Below are positions 32,257 to 41,534 of a stretch of 64,000 bases of DNA, in pieces; positions within the stretch are counted from its first letter, which is position 1; the number at the start of each line of letters is the position of its first letter. The DNA lies in contig NZ_QOLA01000004.1 in the NCBI RefSeq assembly GCF_003324565.1, positions 124,001 to 188,000 on the forward strand, read 5' to 3'. The notes beneath the pieces were generated by a model that was not told the origin of the DNA, made no database searches, and was given only the letters and a program-made list of their open reading frames with translations. The stretch is from Streptomyces sp. SDr-06 (GTDB taxonomy: Bacteria; Actinomycetota; Actinomycetes; Streptomycetales; Streptomycetaceae). Both the position numbers and the translations under genes were made by a program.

Positions 32257-32580
32257 ATGGGCGGCGTACTCACGCGGTGTGCCCGGCTTGCCCGGCCGTT
32301 GTTCGGTCTCTTCCTCTTCCTGCTCGCCCAGGCCGTCCTCGTCGAGGGCGGCATGCTGTCGGCCGCCGTCGCGCTCGCCGCGACCGCCGCCGCGGGCTCC
32401 GCGCTCGCCGTGTGTGCGTCGCTCGCCTCGCGGGCGGTGCCGAAGGTGGCCCGGACGCGGGTGCGGACCGCGATCCGCGACCGGGAACGGCGCACCGCCT
32501 TCCTCCCGCAGCGCGACCCCGACGCCTCCGGGCGGCCCCGCCCCCGAGCGCCCGGGGCTCTCGTCCCGACGGCCGCGTAG
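32257..32580 (+). CDS. small DUF6412-like membrane protein next to a YidC homologue
   Basis: A 107-residue protein with two hydrophobic helices (LARPLFGLFLFLLAQAVL and LSAAVALAATAAAGSALAVC) and a basic, Pro/Arg-rich tail. In actinobacteria a small protein of this kind precedes a second YidC gene. GGAGGGCGGC is the ribosome binding site. Function unknown; the DUF6412 name is from memory and less certain than the pairing. Confidence 0.7.
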   Translation: MGGVLTRCARLARPLFGLFLFLLAQAVLVEGGMLSAAVALAATAAAGSALAVCASLASRAVPKVARTRVRTAIRDRERRTAFLPQRDPDASGRPRPRAPGALVPTAA

Positions 32581-32686
32581 GGGCACTTCCGTACCTCCGC
32601 ACCTCGCGGCTCGTCACGCCGGTAGCCGTGCGCCTCAGGCGCACGCCCGTGTCACTCCCTGACGAGACGCCCCGGAGGGCCTCCTC

Positions 32687-33454
32687 ATGTTCACGTCCCT
32701 TTTCAGTGCTTTCGCGAACCTCACCGAACACCTCGCCGGACTGCTCGACCCGGTCTTCCACGGCGCTTCGACGGCTGCCGCGATCGTTCTCTTCACTGCT
32801 TTTGTACGTCTCGCTGTGCACCCACTGTCGCGGCAGGCAGCGCGGGGTCAGAAGGCGCAGGCCCGGTTGCGGCCGCAGCTGGCCGCGCTGCGCGAGAAGC
32901 ACGGCAAGGACAGCAAGGCACTCCAGAAGGCGGTCATGGAGCTGCATGCCGCGGAGAAGGTGTCGCCGCTGTCCGGCTGCCTGCCCAGCCTGCTCCAGAT
33001 GCCCGCGTTCTTCCTGCTCTACCACCTGTTCTCCAGCACGACGATCGGCGGGAAGGCGAACGCCCTGCTGGACCACACCCTCTTCCGGGCGCCGCTCGGC
33101 GGGCGCTGGGCGGACGCGCTCGCGCACGGCGGGATGTTCGGGACGCAGGGGCTGGTGTATGTCGCGCTGTTCGCGGTCGTCGCGGTCGTGGCCACCTTCA
33201 ACTACCGGCGGACGAAGCGGCAGATGGCGGCCACGCCCGTGGTCGCGCCGGGCGGGCAGGACGCGGTGCCCGGGATGGCGGCGATGGGCAGGTTCATGCC
33301 GCTGCTGTCCTTCGCCACGCTGTTCACGGTCGCCGTGGTGCCGCTCGCCGCCGCGCTGTACGTGGTGACCAGCACCACCTGGTCCGCCGTCGAGCGGGCC
33401 GTCCTCTACAAGGACATGCTGCCCGCGCCCGCCGCGCTGGCGACCGCCGCATAG
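32687..33454 (+). CDS. YidC/Oxa1-family membrane protein insertase (secondary paralogue)
   Basis: A 255-residue insertase without the large periplasmic domain of E. coli YidC. It has five hydrophobic helices: TAAAIVLFTAFVRLAVHPLS, the cytoplasmic hairpin QKAQARLRPQLAALREKHGK, LPSLLQMPAFFLLYHLF, LVYVALFAVVAVVATF and MPLLSFATLFTVAVVPLAAAL. The arginine in TAFVRLAVHPLSRQ is the conserved groove residue. Streptomycetes keep a separate housekeeping YidC near oriC, so this is a second copy; its substrate is unknown. Confidence 0.88.
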   Translation: MFTSLFSAFANLTEHLAGLLDPVFHGASTAAAIVLFTAFVRLAVHPLSRQAARGQKAQARLRPQLAALREKHGKDSKALQKAVMELHAAEKVSPLSGCLPSLLQMPAFFLLYHLFSSTTIGGKANALLDHTLFRAPLGGRWADALAHGGMFGTQGLVYVALFAVVAVVATFNYRRTKRQMAATPVVAPGGQDAVPGMAAMGRFMPLLSFATLFTVAVVPLAAALYVVTSTTWSAVERAVLYKDMLPAPAALATAA

Positions 33455-33587
33455 CAGGCCGGACCCTGGTTACGGTCCAGTTTGTGAACGGGGTCTTGCG
33501 GAGTGGACGTCTTCCTTGGAGGATCGGACGATCCTCCGATGGCCGCTACCCATCGGCCGGGCCCGGCTCGACCAAGGGAGACTGACC

Positions 33588-34445
33588 ATGAAGCTGCTGC
33601 GTGTAGGCGACGCCGGCGAAGAGCGTCCGGCGCTGCTCGACGCCGACGGGACCCTGCGGGACCTGTCCGGCCTGGTGACGGACATCGACGGTGAGCTGCT
33701 CGCCGACGAGTTCGCCCTGGACCGGATACGGGCCGCGGCCGACACCGGCGTGCTGCCCGCGCTCGCCGACGCCGGAGCGCGCATCGGGCCGCCGGTCGCA
33801 CGGATCGGCAAGGTCGTGTGCATCGGGCTGAACTACCACGACCACGCCGAGGAGACCGGCGCCGCGATTCCGGCCGAGCCGGTCGTCTTCTTCAAGGCGG
33901 CGGACACGGTGGTGGGGCCCAACGACACGGTGCTCGTGCCGCGTCGCTCGGTGAAGACGGACTGGGAGGTCGAACTCGCCATCGTCATCGGGCGCACCGC
34001 GCGGTACGTGGCCGACGACGAGGACCCGCTGGCGTACGTCGCGGGGTACGCGGTCTCGCACGACGTGTCCGAGCGGGAGTTCCAGATCGAGCGCGGCGGC
34101 ACGTGGGACAAGGGCAAGAACTGCGAGACGTTCAACCCGCTCGGGCCGTGGCTGGTCACCCGGGACGAGGTCCCCGACCCGCAGGCCCTCTCGCTCAAGC
34201 TCTGGGTCAACGGGGAGCTCAGGCAGGACGGGTCGACCGCGCAGCAGATCTTCCCCGTCGCGGAGGTCGTGCGGTACGTCAGCCAGTTCATGACGCTGTA
34301 CCCGGGGGACGTCATCAACACCGGGACGCCCGCGGGGGTGGCCATGGGGCAGCCGGAGCCGAAGCCGTATCTGCGGGCGGGGGACGTCGTGGAGCTGGAG
34401 GTTTCCGGGCTGGGGCGGCAGAGGCAGGGCTTCAAGGACGCGTGA
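33588..34445 (+). CDS. fumarylacetoacetate hydrolase family protein
   Basis: A 285-residue FAH-fold enzyme. Signature: CIGLNYHDHAEE, PVVFFKAADTVVGPND, the metal site in DWEVELAIVIGRTAR (Glu) and the closing GDVINTGTPAGVAMG. Family members cleave C-C bonds or decarboxylate/isomerise 2-oxo acids in aromatic-compound breakdown, and several are 2,4-diketo-hydrolases. The ATG at 33588 follows AAGGGAGACTGACC. It has no catabolic neighbours, so the substrate is undetermined. Confidence 0.93.
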   Translation: MKLLRVGDAGEERPALLDADGTLRDLSGLVTDIDGELLADEFALDRIRAAADTGVLPALADAGARIGPPVARIGKVVCIGLNYHDHAEETGAAIPAEPVVFFKAADTVVGPNDTVLVPRRSVKTDWEVELAIVIGRTARYVADDEDPLAYVAGYAVSHDVSEREFQIERGGTWDKGKNCETFNPLGPWLVTRDEVPDPQALSLKLWVNGELRQDGSTAQQIFPVAEVVRYVSQFMTLYPGDVINTGTPAGVAMGQPEPKPYLRAGDVVELEVSGLGRQRQGFKDA

Positions 34446-34569
34446 GCCCTCCGGGGGTGGGGGGTTGGGGGGGGCTTGGGCCATGCGGCCCTCGCCCTTT
34501 CCCGCCCGCCCGCCCGTTCGGCGGCGTGGGATGGCTGAGGGACCTGTGGCGGGTGGCCGCTTCGTGGCG

Positions 34570-34663
34570 GCCGCCCGCCGGTGGTCGTGGCACCCGCCTG
34601 GCGGCGGGTCGCTTCTTTCCCGCCCGCCCGCCGGTGGTCGGGGCACCCGCCTGCGGCGGGTCG
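34570..34663 (+). repeat. two copies of a 40-bp G/C-rich repeat
   Basis: CCGCCCGCCGGTGGTCG begins copies at about 34571 and 34624, followed in both by CACCCGCCTG and CGGCGGGTCG, each copy containing a potential hairpin. The 34446-34788 gap holds only this and other G/C-rich low-complexity sequence. Confidence 0.6.
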
Positions 34664-34788
34664 GCGCTCGTGGGGAGGAGGGGTGGCCTCCATGCCCCGG
34701 AGCCCCTCGCACCGGCGTGATACTCCCACCGGTGCTGCGCCGGATGGGGTTCACGCTGTGCGTGTCTCAGGGCTGTCGAGTGGACGGG

Positions 34789-34811
34789 TTCGCATATTGC
34801 GTATATGCGAA
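34789..34811. promoter_or_regulatory. 23-bp palindrome over the start of the surface protein gene
   Basis: TTCGCATAT-TGCGT-ATATGCGAA, perfect 9-bp arms, strikingly A/T-rich against its surroundings and overlapping the ATG at 34805. It looks like an operator placed at the translation start. The -10-like TATATG falls inside the right arm. Confidence 0.6.
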
Positions 34812-36397
34812 ATATGCCAGGAATGCGGAAAAGGGCGGCGACCGCCTCCGCCGTCGTCGTCGGGGCGGCCGTCGTGGTCGGGGTGCTCGCCTCGTTCGGG
34901 TTCGCCGATCCGCTGCCCGACGGGCTCGGGCCCTGCAAGGGGAGCAACTGCCCCGTCGACCCGTATCCGGAGCCCCACAACGGCTCGCTCGCCGGGCGCG
35001 ACAACAACATCAACGTGTTCGTCGGCGGCGACTTCCTCGTGCGGCAGGCCGCCGCCGAGGCCGAGGGCAAGGTCGTCGTGCTCGGCGGCTTCGACCAGCA
35101 CAAGGCGACCGGCGTCTCCCAGGTCTACAACGTGGGCGTGGCCGGTGTCGGCTCCCGCGTCCCGCCGGACAACGGCACCGACTTCCTCACCGCCGGCCAG
35201 AACGTCACCGTCGCCCCCGGCCAGCGCCTCCTCGCCGAGGAGGGCTCGGTCTCCGGCGTCGTCCGCTACGGCGGCACCCTCAGCGGCACCGTCCTGCCGA
35301 AGGCCGTCCACGACCCCGGCGCGGCCACCCCGTACGCCCGGCTCAGGCCCAACCTCGCCGCCGCCAGCCAGTGCTACGCCTACGTCGACGGCAAGCCCCG
35401 GCCCGCCACCGGCACCGCCCGCAACAACGGCAGCGAGACGGTGTTCACCGGGGACGGGACCTCCGCGATCCAGGTGTTCAACGTCGACTTCGATCTCGCG
35501 AGCCCCAGCGGCGGGGCCCAGGGGTTCCGGTTCACCGGGATTCCCTCCGGGGCCACCGTGCTGGTCAACCTCACCGGTGACGTACGCGAGATCAACACCT
35601 ACATGGGCATGCTCCCGGCCGCCCTCCGCGACCGGCTCCTGTGGAACTTCCCCGACGCCGACACCGTCCGGCTCCGGGGCAGCGGGCAGTTCTCCGGCAG
35701 CATCCTGGTCGGACAGACCGACAGCACGACCACCGTCACCCTGCCCGGGCTCAACGGGCGCTTCTTCACGGTCGGTTCGCTGATCCACACCTCCGTCGTG
35801 GGAGGCGGCGGCGGGCAGGAGATCCACGCCTACCCCTTCAACGGCGATCTCCCCGCCTGCGGCGGCGAGGAGCCCACGCCCTCTCCGACACCGCCCACCC
35901 CAACGCCCACGCCCGAGCCCCCGACCCCGACACCCGAGCCTCCGACTCCCACGCCCACCCCCGAGCCTCCGACGCCCACCCCCACTCCGGAGCCCCCGAC
36001 CCCGACCCCGACACCCGAACCCCCGACCCCGAGCCCGAGCCCCACGGACGACGACGGCGGGACCACGACCGGAGGCACCACCGGCGGAAACACGGGGGGT
36101 ACGTCCGGAGGCAACACGGGCGGCACGTCCGGCGGAGACAGCGGTGGAACCTCGGGAGGTACCAGCGGCGGCCACACCAATGGTGGGACCTCCGGTGGGC
36201 ACACCAACGGTGGGCACACCGGCGGCACCACGGGCGGAGGCGACTCCGGGTACGGGACCGACGGCGGTGGCGGTGAGCTGCCCGACACCGGCACGCCCTC
36301 CGAGACGATGATCCTCGTCGGCGGGCTCGCCGTGACCCTCGTCGCGGCCGGCGGCATCACGCTCGCGGTGACCCGCAAGCCCAAGGGTCTGAGCTAG
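34805..36397 (+). CDS. secreted choice-of-anchor A protein with LPDTG sorting signal
   Basis: A 530-residue surface protein. Signal peptide (about 8-35, [20 protein letters not shown]), a 300-residue beta-rich choice-of-anchor A domain ([31 protein letters not shown] stretches), a Pro/Thr/Glu repeat of PTPTPEPP units (about 360-415), a Gly/Thr/Ser/Asn spacer (about 418-490), then LPDTG (about 492-496), a hydrophobic helix and the basic tail RKPKGLS. The sorting signal is a substrate for a sortase such as the class E enzyme at 27302. ATG 34805 is chosen; ATG 34823 would lack six residues. Ligand unknown. Confidence 0.85.
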   Translation: MRNMPGMRKRAATASAVVVGAAVVVGVLASFGFADPLPDGLGPCKGSNCPVDPYPEPHNGSLAGRDNNINVFVGGDFLVRQAAAEAEGKVVVLGGFDQHKATGVSQVYNVGVAGVGSRVPPDNGTDFLTAGQNVTVAPGQRLLAEEGSVSGVVRYGGTLSGTVLPKAVHDPGAATPYARLRPNLAAASQCYAYVDGKPRPATGTARNNGSETVFTGDGTSAIQVFNVDFDLASPSGGAQGFRFTGIPSGATVLVNLTGDVREINTYMGMLPAALRDRLLWNFPDADTVRLRGSGQFSGSILVGQTDSTTTVTLPGLNGRFFTVGSLIHTSVVGGGGGQEIHAYPFNGDLPACGGEEPTPSPTPPTPTPTPEPPTPTPEPPTPTPTPEPPTPTPTPEPPTPTPTPEPPTPSPSPTDDDGGTTTGGTTGGNTGGTSGGNTGGTSGGDSGGTSGGTSGGHTNGGTSGGHTNGGHTGGTTGGGDSGYGTDGGGGELPDTGTPSETMILVGGLAVTLVAAGGITLAVTRKPKGLS

Positions 36398-36400
36398 GAC

Positions 36401-36946
36401 TCAGCCTCCGTGGTGGCCGGGGCGCCCGACGAGTCGGGTCAGCGCCTCGGCCACCAGCGCGTGGTCCTCGGCCTGCGGCAGGCCGGACACCGTCGCGGTC
36501 CCCACGACCCCGACCCCCGCGACCGTCACGGGATACGAACCCCCGTGCGCGGCAAAGGAGTCGGGGTCCAGGCGGGAGGATTCCTCGAACGTCGTGCCCT
36601 TGGCGCGGAAGCGCGCGCCGACCAGGAACGACGGCGCCGCGTAGCGTTCGGCGACCCGGCGCTTGCGGTCGATCCAGGCGTCGTTGTCGGCGCTGGACCC
36701 GGGCAGCGCGCAGCGGAACACCTGACGCGCCCCGTGCCGTACGTCGATGACGACGGGCGCCCCGCGCTCGACGGCCAGCGTGCGCAGCAGCATGCCGAGC
36801 TCCCAGGCGTCCTCGTATCCGAACCGGTCGAGCACCAGCCGCCGCTGTTCGGCCTCCAGGGCGGCCACACTGTCGGAGGCCGGGCTCCCTCCGGCCGACG
36901 CCGCTCCCGGCGTCTCGGGGTGTGTCGCCGTGTCCCGGGCCCTCAC
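36401..36946 (-). CDS. heme-degrading/HbpS-like (UPF0303) domain protein
   Basis: A 181-residue protein matching the UPF0303 or GlcG/HbpS-like family: GMLLRTLAVERGAPVVIDVR, QVFRCALPGSSADNDAWID and the long stretch KRRVAERYAAPSFLVGARF, then VAGVGVVGTATVSGLPQAEDH. Members are soluble and form oligomers; some bind or break down heme, others have no known ligand. The GTG start at 36946 overlaps the stop codon of the oxidoreductase (GTGA), so the two are translationally coupled. A longer upstream frame exists but reads through that gene. Convergent with the surface protein, 3 bp apart. Confidence 0.82.
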   Translation of the reverse strand: MRARDTATHPETPGAASAGGSPASDSVAALEAEQRRLVLDRFGYEDAWELGMLLRTLAVERGAPVVIDVRHGARQVFRCALPGSSADNDAWIDRKRRVAERYAAPSFLVGARFRAKGTTFEESSRLDPDSFAAHGGSYPVTVAGVGVVGTATVSGLPQAEDHALVAEALTRLVGRPGHHGG

Positions 36947-38040
36947 AGCGCCAGCTCCACCGTCACGCCCTCGCGGGCCGAGCGGCGGGCCGCCTCCAGG
37001 ACGTCGAGCGCGGCCGCGGCCTCGTGCGCGGTGACCGGCGGCTCGCCGCCCTCGCGCAGGGCCTTGGCGACGGCCGCGTAGTACGCCGGATAGTCGCCCG
37101 GCACCGTCTCCAGCGGGCGGCCGCCGCCGGTCAGCGGGGACTCGCCCGAACCGACCCGGCCCCACATCGACTCGGGCTCCACGCCCCAGGGTTCGCCCGT
37201 GGAAGGCCGCTTGCCGTCCCGCAGCGCCGCCTCCTGCGGGTCGAGGCCGTACTTCACGTAGCCCGCGGACGATCCCAACACCCGGAAGCGCGGGCCCAGT
37301 TGGGCGGTCGTGGCGCTGACGTGGAGGTGCGAGCGGACGCCGCTCGCGTGCGTGATCGCGATGAAGGTGTCGTCGTCGGCCTGGGCGCCCGGTCGGCGCA
37401 CGTCGGCCTCGGCGTAGACGCGCAGGGCCGGGCCGAACAGGACGAGCGCCTGGTCGACGAGGTGACTGCCGAGGTCGTAGAGGAGGCCCCCGATCTCGAC
37501 CGGGTCGCCCGACTCGCGCCAGCCGCCCTTGGGCTGCGGGCGCCACCGCTCGAAGCGCGACTCGAAGCGCTGGACCGCGCCGAGCTCGCCGTCCGCGAGG
37601 AGCCCGCGCAGGGTCAGGAAGTCGTTGTCCCAGCGGCGGTTCTGGAAGACCGAGAGCAGCAGGCCGCGCTCCTCGGCGAGCGCGGCGAGCGCGCGCGCCT
37701 CGGCGGCCGTGCCGGCCAGCGGCTTGTCCACGACGACCGGCAGACCGGCCTGGAGCGCCTCGGTGGCGATCGGGACGTGGGTCTTGTTCGGCGAGGCGAT
37801 CACGACCAGGTCGAGGCCCGCGTCGAACAGCTCCTGGGGGGTCTCCACGAGGCGCAGGCCTTCGCCGTACTCGGCACGGGCCTGCGCCTGGCGCTCGGGG
37901 TTCGAGGTGACCACGGCGTCGAGGACCAGGCCCTCGGTCGCGGAGATCAGCGGGGCGTGGAAGACGGAGCCCGCGAGGCCGAAGCCCACGAGTCCCACGC
38001 GGAGGGCGGCGGTCTGGTCAGCGTTCAGGGGATCCTTCAT
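36943..38040 (-). CDS. Gfo/Idh/MocA-family NAD(P)-dependent oxidoreductase
   Basis: A 365-residue sugar or polyol dehydrogenase-type protein. The N-terminal Rossmann domain begins VGLVGFGLAGSVFHAPL, continues to VVIASPNKTHVPIATEAL, and the signature DKPLAG holds the conserved Lys. The C-terminal alpha/beta domain includes FESRFERWRPQPKGGWRE and DLGSHLVDQALVLFG, the likely catalytic His region. ATG 38040 is chosen over GTG 38049, which has no ribosome binding site. Divergent from a ROK repressor, with a palindrome between, so the pair plus the coupled 36401 gene is probably a sugar-responsive unit. Confidence 0.92.
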   Translation of the reverse strand: MKDPLNADQTAALRVGLVGFGLAGSVFHAPLISATEGLVLDAVVTSNPERQAQARAEYGEGLRLVETPQELFDAGLDLVVIASPNKTHVPIATEALQAGLPVVVDKPLAGTAAEARALAALAEERGLLLSVFQNRRWDNDFLTLRGLLADGELGAVQRFESRFERWRPQPKGGWRESGDPVEIGGLLYDLGSHLVDQALVLFGPALRVYAEADVRRPGAQADDDTFIAITHASGVRSHLHVSATTAQLGPRFRVLGSSAGYVKYGLDPQEAALRDGKRPSTGEPWGVEPESMWGRVGSGESPLTGGGRPLETVPGDYPAYYAAVAKALREGGEPPVTAHEAAAALDVLEAARRSAREGVTVELAL

Positions 38041-38053
38041 GGGATCCACTTAA

Positions 38054-38066
38054 GCAACGCTGTTGC
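38054..38066. promoter_or_regulatory. 13-bp palindrome between the oxidoreductase and ROK genes
   Basis: GCAAC-GCT-GTTGC, 14 bp upstream of the oxidoreductase start and 31 bp upstream of the ROK start. A second GCAA-rich stretch (GTGCAAGCAA) follows. Likely operator for the ROK protein. Confidence 0.55.
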
Positions 38067-38096
38067 CAAAGTGCAAGCAAGAGGGACAATGGGTCG

Positions 38097-39197
38097 GTGA
38101 ACAGGAGCAATACGGGTGCGAACCTGCCGGCGCTGCGCCACCACAACGCCGCGCTGGTCCTCGACCTGCTGCGGGCCGCGGGCGAGAGCGGCATCAGCCG
38201 TCTGGAGCTCGCCGAGCGCACCGGGCTCACTCCGCAGGCGGTCAGCAAGATCACCGGACGGCTGCGCGACGAGGGCACGGCCACCGAGGCGGGCCGCCGC
38301 GCCTCCACCGGCGGCAAACCGCGCACCGTGCTCAAGCTGGTGCCGTCCGCCGCGCACGCCATCGGCCTGCACCTGGACCGCGACGAACTGACCGCGGTCC
38401 TCGTCGACCTCGCGGGCACCCTGGTGGGCGCCAGGACCGTGCCGCTGGACCTCGGCGCGGAGCCGTCGGACGTGGTGGAGACGGCCGCCGCCGAGGCCGA
38501 GGCGCTGACCGGCCGGCGGCGGGTCCTCGGCGTCGGCGTCGCCATGCCGGGCCCGCTCGACCACGACAGCGGGGTGCTGCACCGCGTCACCGGCTTCCCG
38601 CACTGGAACGGCTTCCCGCTGCGCGACGCGCTCGCCGAGCGGCTCGGCCGGAAGGTGTTCCTGGACAAGGACACCAACGCCGCCGCACTCGGCCTCGCCC
38701 TCCGCGGCGCGGGGCGGGCGGGCTCCTTCGCGTACATCCACCTCGGCAGCGGTCTCGGCGCGGGGCTCGTGCTCGGCGGGTCCCTGCACCGCGGTGCTCG
38801 TACGGGCGCGGGCGAGTTCGGCCACCAGACGATCCTGCTCGGCGGGCCCGTGTGCGGCTGCGGCGGGCGCGGCTGCATCGAGGCGCTCTGCCTGGCGGCC
38901 GTCGCCCGGGGGGACATCGCGGCCGCGGCCCGCTTCCTCGGGGTGGGCGCGGCCAACCTGGTGGGGCTGCTCGACATCGACGAGGTCCTGCTCGGCGGCC
39001 GCACGGTCGGCGCGGACCAGGACACCTTCGTACGGGGCGTGACCGCGGTGGTCGAGGAACGCGCCCGGCGCGGCGGCTCCCCCGAGGTTCCGGTGCGCCC
39101 GGCCGCGGGCGGTCCGCACGCGGTGGCGGAGGGCGCGGCCCAGCTCGTCCTCGTCCCCGTCTTCGGCCGGGCGGACGTGGCCTACCCGCAGCCGTAG
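38097..39197 (+). CDS. ROK-family transcriptional regulator
   Basis: A 366-residue repressor. Winged HTH in residues 8-80 (AALVLDLLRAAGESGISRLE, TPQAVSKITGRLRDEG). The ROK domain follows: ATP/sugar-binding VGVAMPGPLDHDSG, the conserved Glu-Phe-Gly-His in GAGEFGHQTILLGG and the zinc motif CGCGGRGCIE. Members respond to sugars or sugar phosphates; the divergent oxidoreductase is the likely target. GTG 38097 gives the usual N-terminus (the frame has no earlier plausible start). Confidence 0.92.
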   Translation: MNRSNTGANLPALRHHNAALVLDLLRAAGESGISRLELAERTGLTPQAVSKITGRLRDEGTATEAGRRASTGGKPRTVLKLVPSAAHAIGLHLDRDELTAVLVDLAGTLVGARTVPLDLGAEPSDVVETAAAEAEALTGRRRVLGVGVAMPGPLDHDSGVLHRVTGFPHWNGFPLRDALAERLGRKVFLDKDTNAAALGLALRGAGRAGSFAYIHLGSGLGAGLVLGGSLHRGARTGAGEFGHQTILLGGPVCGCGGRGCIEALCLAAVARGDIAAAARFLGVGAANLVGLLDIDEVLLGGRTVGADQDTFVRGVTAVVEERARRGGSPEVPVRPAAGGPHAVAEGAAQLVLVPVFGRADVAYPQP

Positions 39198-39408
39198 GGC
39201 CCGCGCCGGAGCGCTGATATGACGGCCCGATATTGGGCTGATAGGGCGGTCTTCGGCCGCCGGTCCGGGCATGGCGGGCGGGGCGTGCCCGGTGGGCGGC
39301 CCGGGACGTGGCAGGCTCGCGGGCCACGACCGGGTCCGATCGGGAGGCGCCGACTCCGGACGGGCAGCGGCCCCTGACCCCGAACGCCGCGAGCAGCAAA
39401 GGCCCCTC

Positions 39409-40197
39409 ATGCGACTGCGCACTGCCCTCGTCACCGCGGTGGCCGCCGCCACGATCACCGCGCTCGCGGGGGTGGCCGCGGCCGACGACGGCGGACGGCC
39501 CCCCGGCCGCCACGACCTGGCGCCGCGCAAGCCGGTGGTCGCGGTGCCCGTCGACCCGCCGCTCCAGCTGAAGCTGCCCCTCTGTGCCGGCCGCACCGGC
39601 TCCGCGTTCCCGCTCGACACGAAGATCCACGGCGGGCCCGCCGCGTACGTTCCCGGCGGCGGCAGCCGGGCCTGGTCCCTGGACCTCACCAACACCTCCG
39701 GCGAGACCTGCGACAGCATCCACCCCGTCCTCGTCCTGGTCGACCGGGACCGCACACTCAGGAACTCCCAGCTCACGATGGAGTTCGACGACCCGGCCAC
39801 CGGCCGCAGGCACCCCGTGACGTTCCTCAGGACCGACGAGGACGAGCACATCGGCGTCTTCGACGACGGCTTCCCCGGGTTCGTCATCGGTCCCGGCAAG
39901 ACCCTCACCGTGCCGGTGCGGCTCGGCTTCGCCGACGACACCGTGCCCGGGCAGATCACCGCCAACGCCGCGATCGTGCAGCGGCGGGGCACCAATGGCC
40001 AGTGGGTGGGGGAGTCCGGCGACTACCGCTTCGAGGTGGTGGCCGAAGGCGATCCGCCGCACGAACCGGCCCCCGAGCTCGCCGCGACCGGCCGGGGCAG
40101 CGCCCTGGCCCCCCTCGGCCTCACCGCGGGCGCCCTCCTCCTGGCGGGCGGCGCCCTGCTGGCCGTGTCCCGCCGACTGCGTACGCGCCGCGGCTGA
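39409..40197 (+). CDS. secreted protein with LAATG sorting signal
   Basis: A 262-residue surface protein. A signal peptide ends near residue 25 (TALAGVAAADD). The mature part is beta-rich, with two cysteines (LPLCAGRTG and GETCDSIHP) that could form a disulfide. The C-terminus has LAATG (224-228), a hydrophobic helix and the Arg-rich tail RRLRTRRG, a sortase signal of the LAXTG class used by streptomycete class E sortases. The ATG at 39409 has no strong ribosome binding site. Function unknown. Confidence 0.85.
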   Translation: MRLRTALVTAVAAATITALAGVAAADDGGRPPGRHDLAPRKPVVAVPVDPPLQLKLPLCAGRTGSAFPLDTKIHGGPAAYVPGGGSRAWSLDLTNTSGETCDSIHPVLVLVDRDRTLRNSQLTMEFDDPATGRRHPVTFLRTDEDEHIGVFDDGFPGFVIGPGKTLTVPVRLGFADDTVPGQITANAAIVQRRGTNGQWVGESGDYRFEVVAEGDPPHEPAPELAATGRGSALAPLGLTAGALLLAGGALLAVSRRLRTRRG

Positions 40198-40350
40198 CCG
40201 GCTCCGCGTGAACCGGTGCCGGGTATGCCGGTGCCGGTCCGCGTGCCGGTCTCCTGAGGGCGGCTACGCCCGACTCCCGTGCGAGCCGCCCCGCGGGTCC
40301 GGCCCCGGGAGTACCCCGGCTGTTCACGTGCCCGTGCGAGCATCGGGCCC

Positions 40351-41202
40351 GTGGAAAACCCGAACGACTCCCTGAGCGGCGCCTCGAACAACGCCCCGGG
40401 CGGCACCCCGAACGACTCCCTGGCCGACACCCCGTACGACTCCCTGACCGGCTACCCGGAGAACCAGGCGCCCGGCGCCCCCATCCGCTCCGGCATCCCG
40501 GAGCACGGACGCATCCCGAAGTACTACGCCGTCAAGGCTCAAGTTTCCCTGCTCATCGACGAGTTGGGGGTGGGGGGCCTGCTGCCGACCGAGCGCGATC
40601 TGGCCCTGCGCTACGAAGTCGCCCGCGAGACGGTCCGCCAGGCGCTGCGGGAGCTGCTGCTCGAAGGGAGGCTGCGCCGACAGGGCCGCGGCACCGTGGT
40701 GGCCGGGGCCAAACTGGAGCAGCCCCTCTCGCTGGCCAGCTACACCGAGGGCGTGCGCCGCCAGGGCCGTACGCCCGGACGTCACCTCATCACCCTCGAA
40801 CGCTTCCCCTGCCCGCCCGCGCTCGCCGCCGAGACCGGGCTCGGGCGGGGCGAGCCCGTCTGGCACATGGAGCGGGTGCTGCTCGCGGACGACGAGCGCA
40901 TGGGTCTGGAGAGCACGTACGCGGCGGTGGCCCGGATGCCCGACCTGGACAAGGAGTTCACGCCGGACTCCTCCTTCTACGCCTACCTGCGCGACCGGCT
41001 CGGCATCACCCTCGGGGACGTCGACGAGCGCATCGAGACGGTGCTGGCCACGCCTCGCGAGGCGCTGCTCATCGGTACGCCGCCGGCCTTGCCGATGCTG
41101 CTCATTCATCGGGTTTCGCGGGATTCTTCGGGGGGGCCGGTTGAGCGGGTCCGGACGCTGTACCGGGGGGACCGGTTCTCCTTCACCACCCACCTCGGGT
41201 AG
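40351..41202 (+). CDS. GntR-family regulator (UTRA type) of the phosphonate cluster
   Basis: A 283-residue regulator starting at GTG 40351. The HTH is at about 55-115 (IPKYYAVKAQVSLLIDELG, then LLPTERDLALRYEVARETVR), followed by a UTRA sensor domain (ITLERFPCPPALAAETGLG, GEPVWHMERVLLADDER, LIHRVSRDSSGGPVERVRT). The first 50 residues are odd: repeated NDSL/YDSL blocks from a degenerate DNA repeat. UTRA proteins of the PhnF sort sense small phosphonates or sugars. It is 333 bp ahead of the catabolic operon on the same strand. Confidence 0.85.
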   Translation: MENPNDSLSGASNNAPGGTPNDSLADTPYDSLTGYPENQAPGAPIRSGIPEHGRIPKYYAVKAQVSLLIDELGVGGLLPTERDLALRYEVARETVRQALRELLLEGRLRRQGRGTVVAGAKLEQPLSLASYTEGVRRQGRTPGRHLITLERFPCPPALAAETGLGRGEPVWHMERVLLADDERMGLESTYAAVARMPDLDKEFTPDSSFYAYLRDRLGITLGDVDERIETVLATPREALLIGTPPALPMLLIHRVSRDSSGGPVERVRTLYRGDRFSFTTHLG

Positions 41203-41310
41203 GCGGGGTTCGACTGCGGGCGTCGGGGCCGTTTGCGCCGTTCCCCGCGCCCCCCTTGGTTCGCTTTCGGCTGCGGGCCGTGCCGCTGTTCGCGCAGTTC
41301 CCCGCGCCCC

Positions 41311-41422
41311 TCAACCCCCTTTTGTCCGTCCGCCGTGGGGGGTTCTCGCGCCGTTCCTCGCGCCCCTCAACCCCCTTTTGTCCGTCCGCCGTGGGGGGTT
41401 CTCGCGCCGTTCCTCGCGCCCC
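41311..41422 (+). repeat. perfect 56-bp tandem duplication
   Basis: Two identical 56-bp units (41311-41366, 41367-41422), each starting TCAACCCCCTTTTGTCC and ending TCCTCGCGCCCC. They contain the CGCGCCCC-type element that is scattered between genes in streptomycetes; further related copies lie at 41235 and 41290. The 41203-41534 gap is otherwise empty apart from the likely promoter of the next operon. Confidence 0.8.
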
Positions 41423-41534
41423 CTGGGGGGTGTCACGGATAGGTAACGGGTCTAGGCCAAGTTTGGGCGGTCGTTCACCGGCTCGTTGCTGGGTGGACCG
41501 GTGTGGGACACCGGTGCCGAGGAGCGTGACCGGC

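Noticed and set aside
36947..37546. N-terminal extension of the heme-degrading-like gene
   Set aside because: Reads through the end of the Gfo/Idh gene in another frame, while GTG 36946 gives a coupled start and normal length.
41311..41422. Possible CRISPR or satellite
   Set aside because: Only two 56-bp copies in direct tandem, no spacers, no cas genes; matches the intergenic repeats common in streptomycetes.
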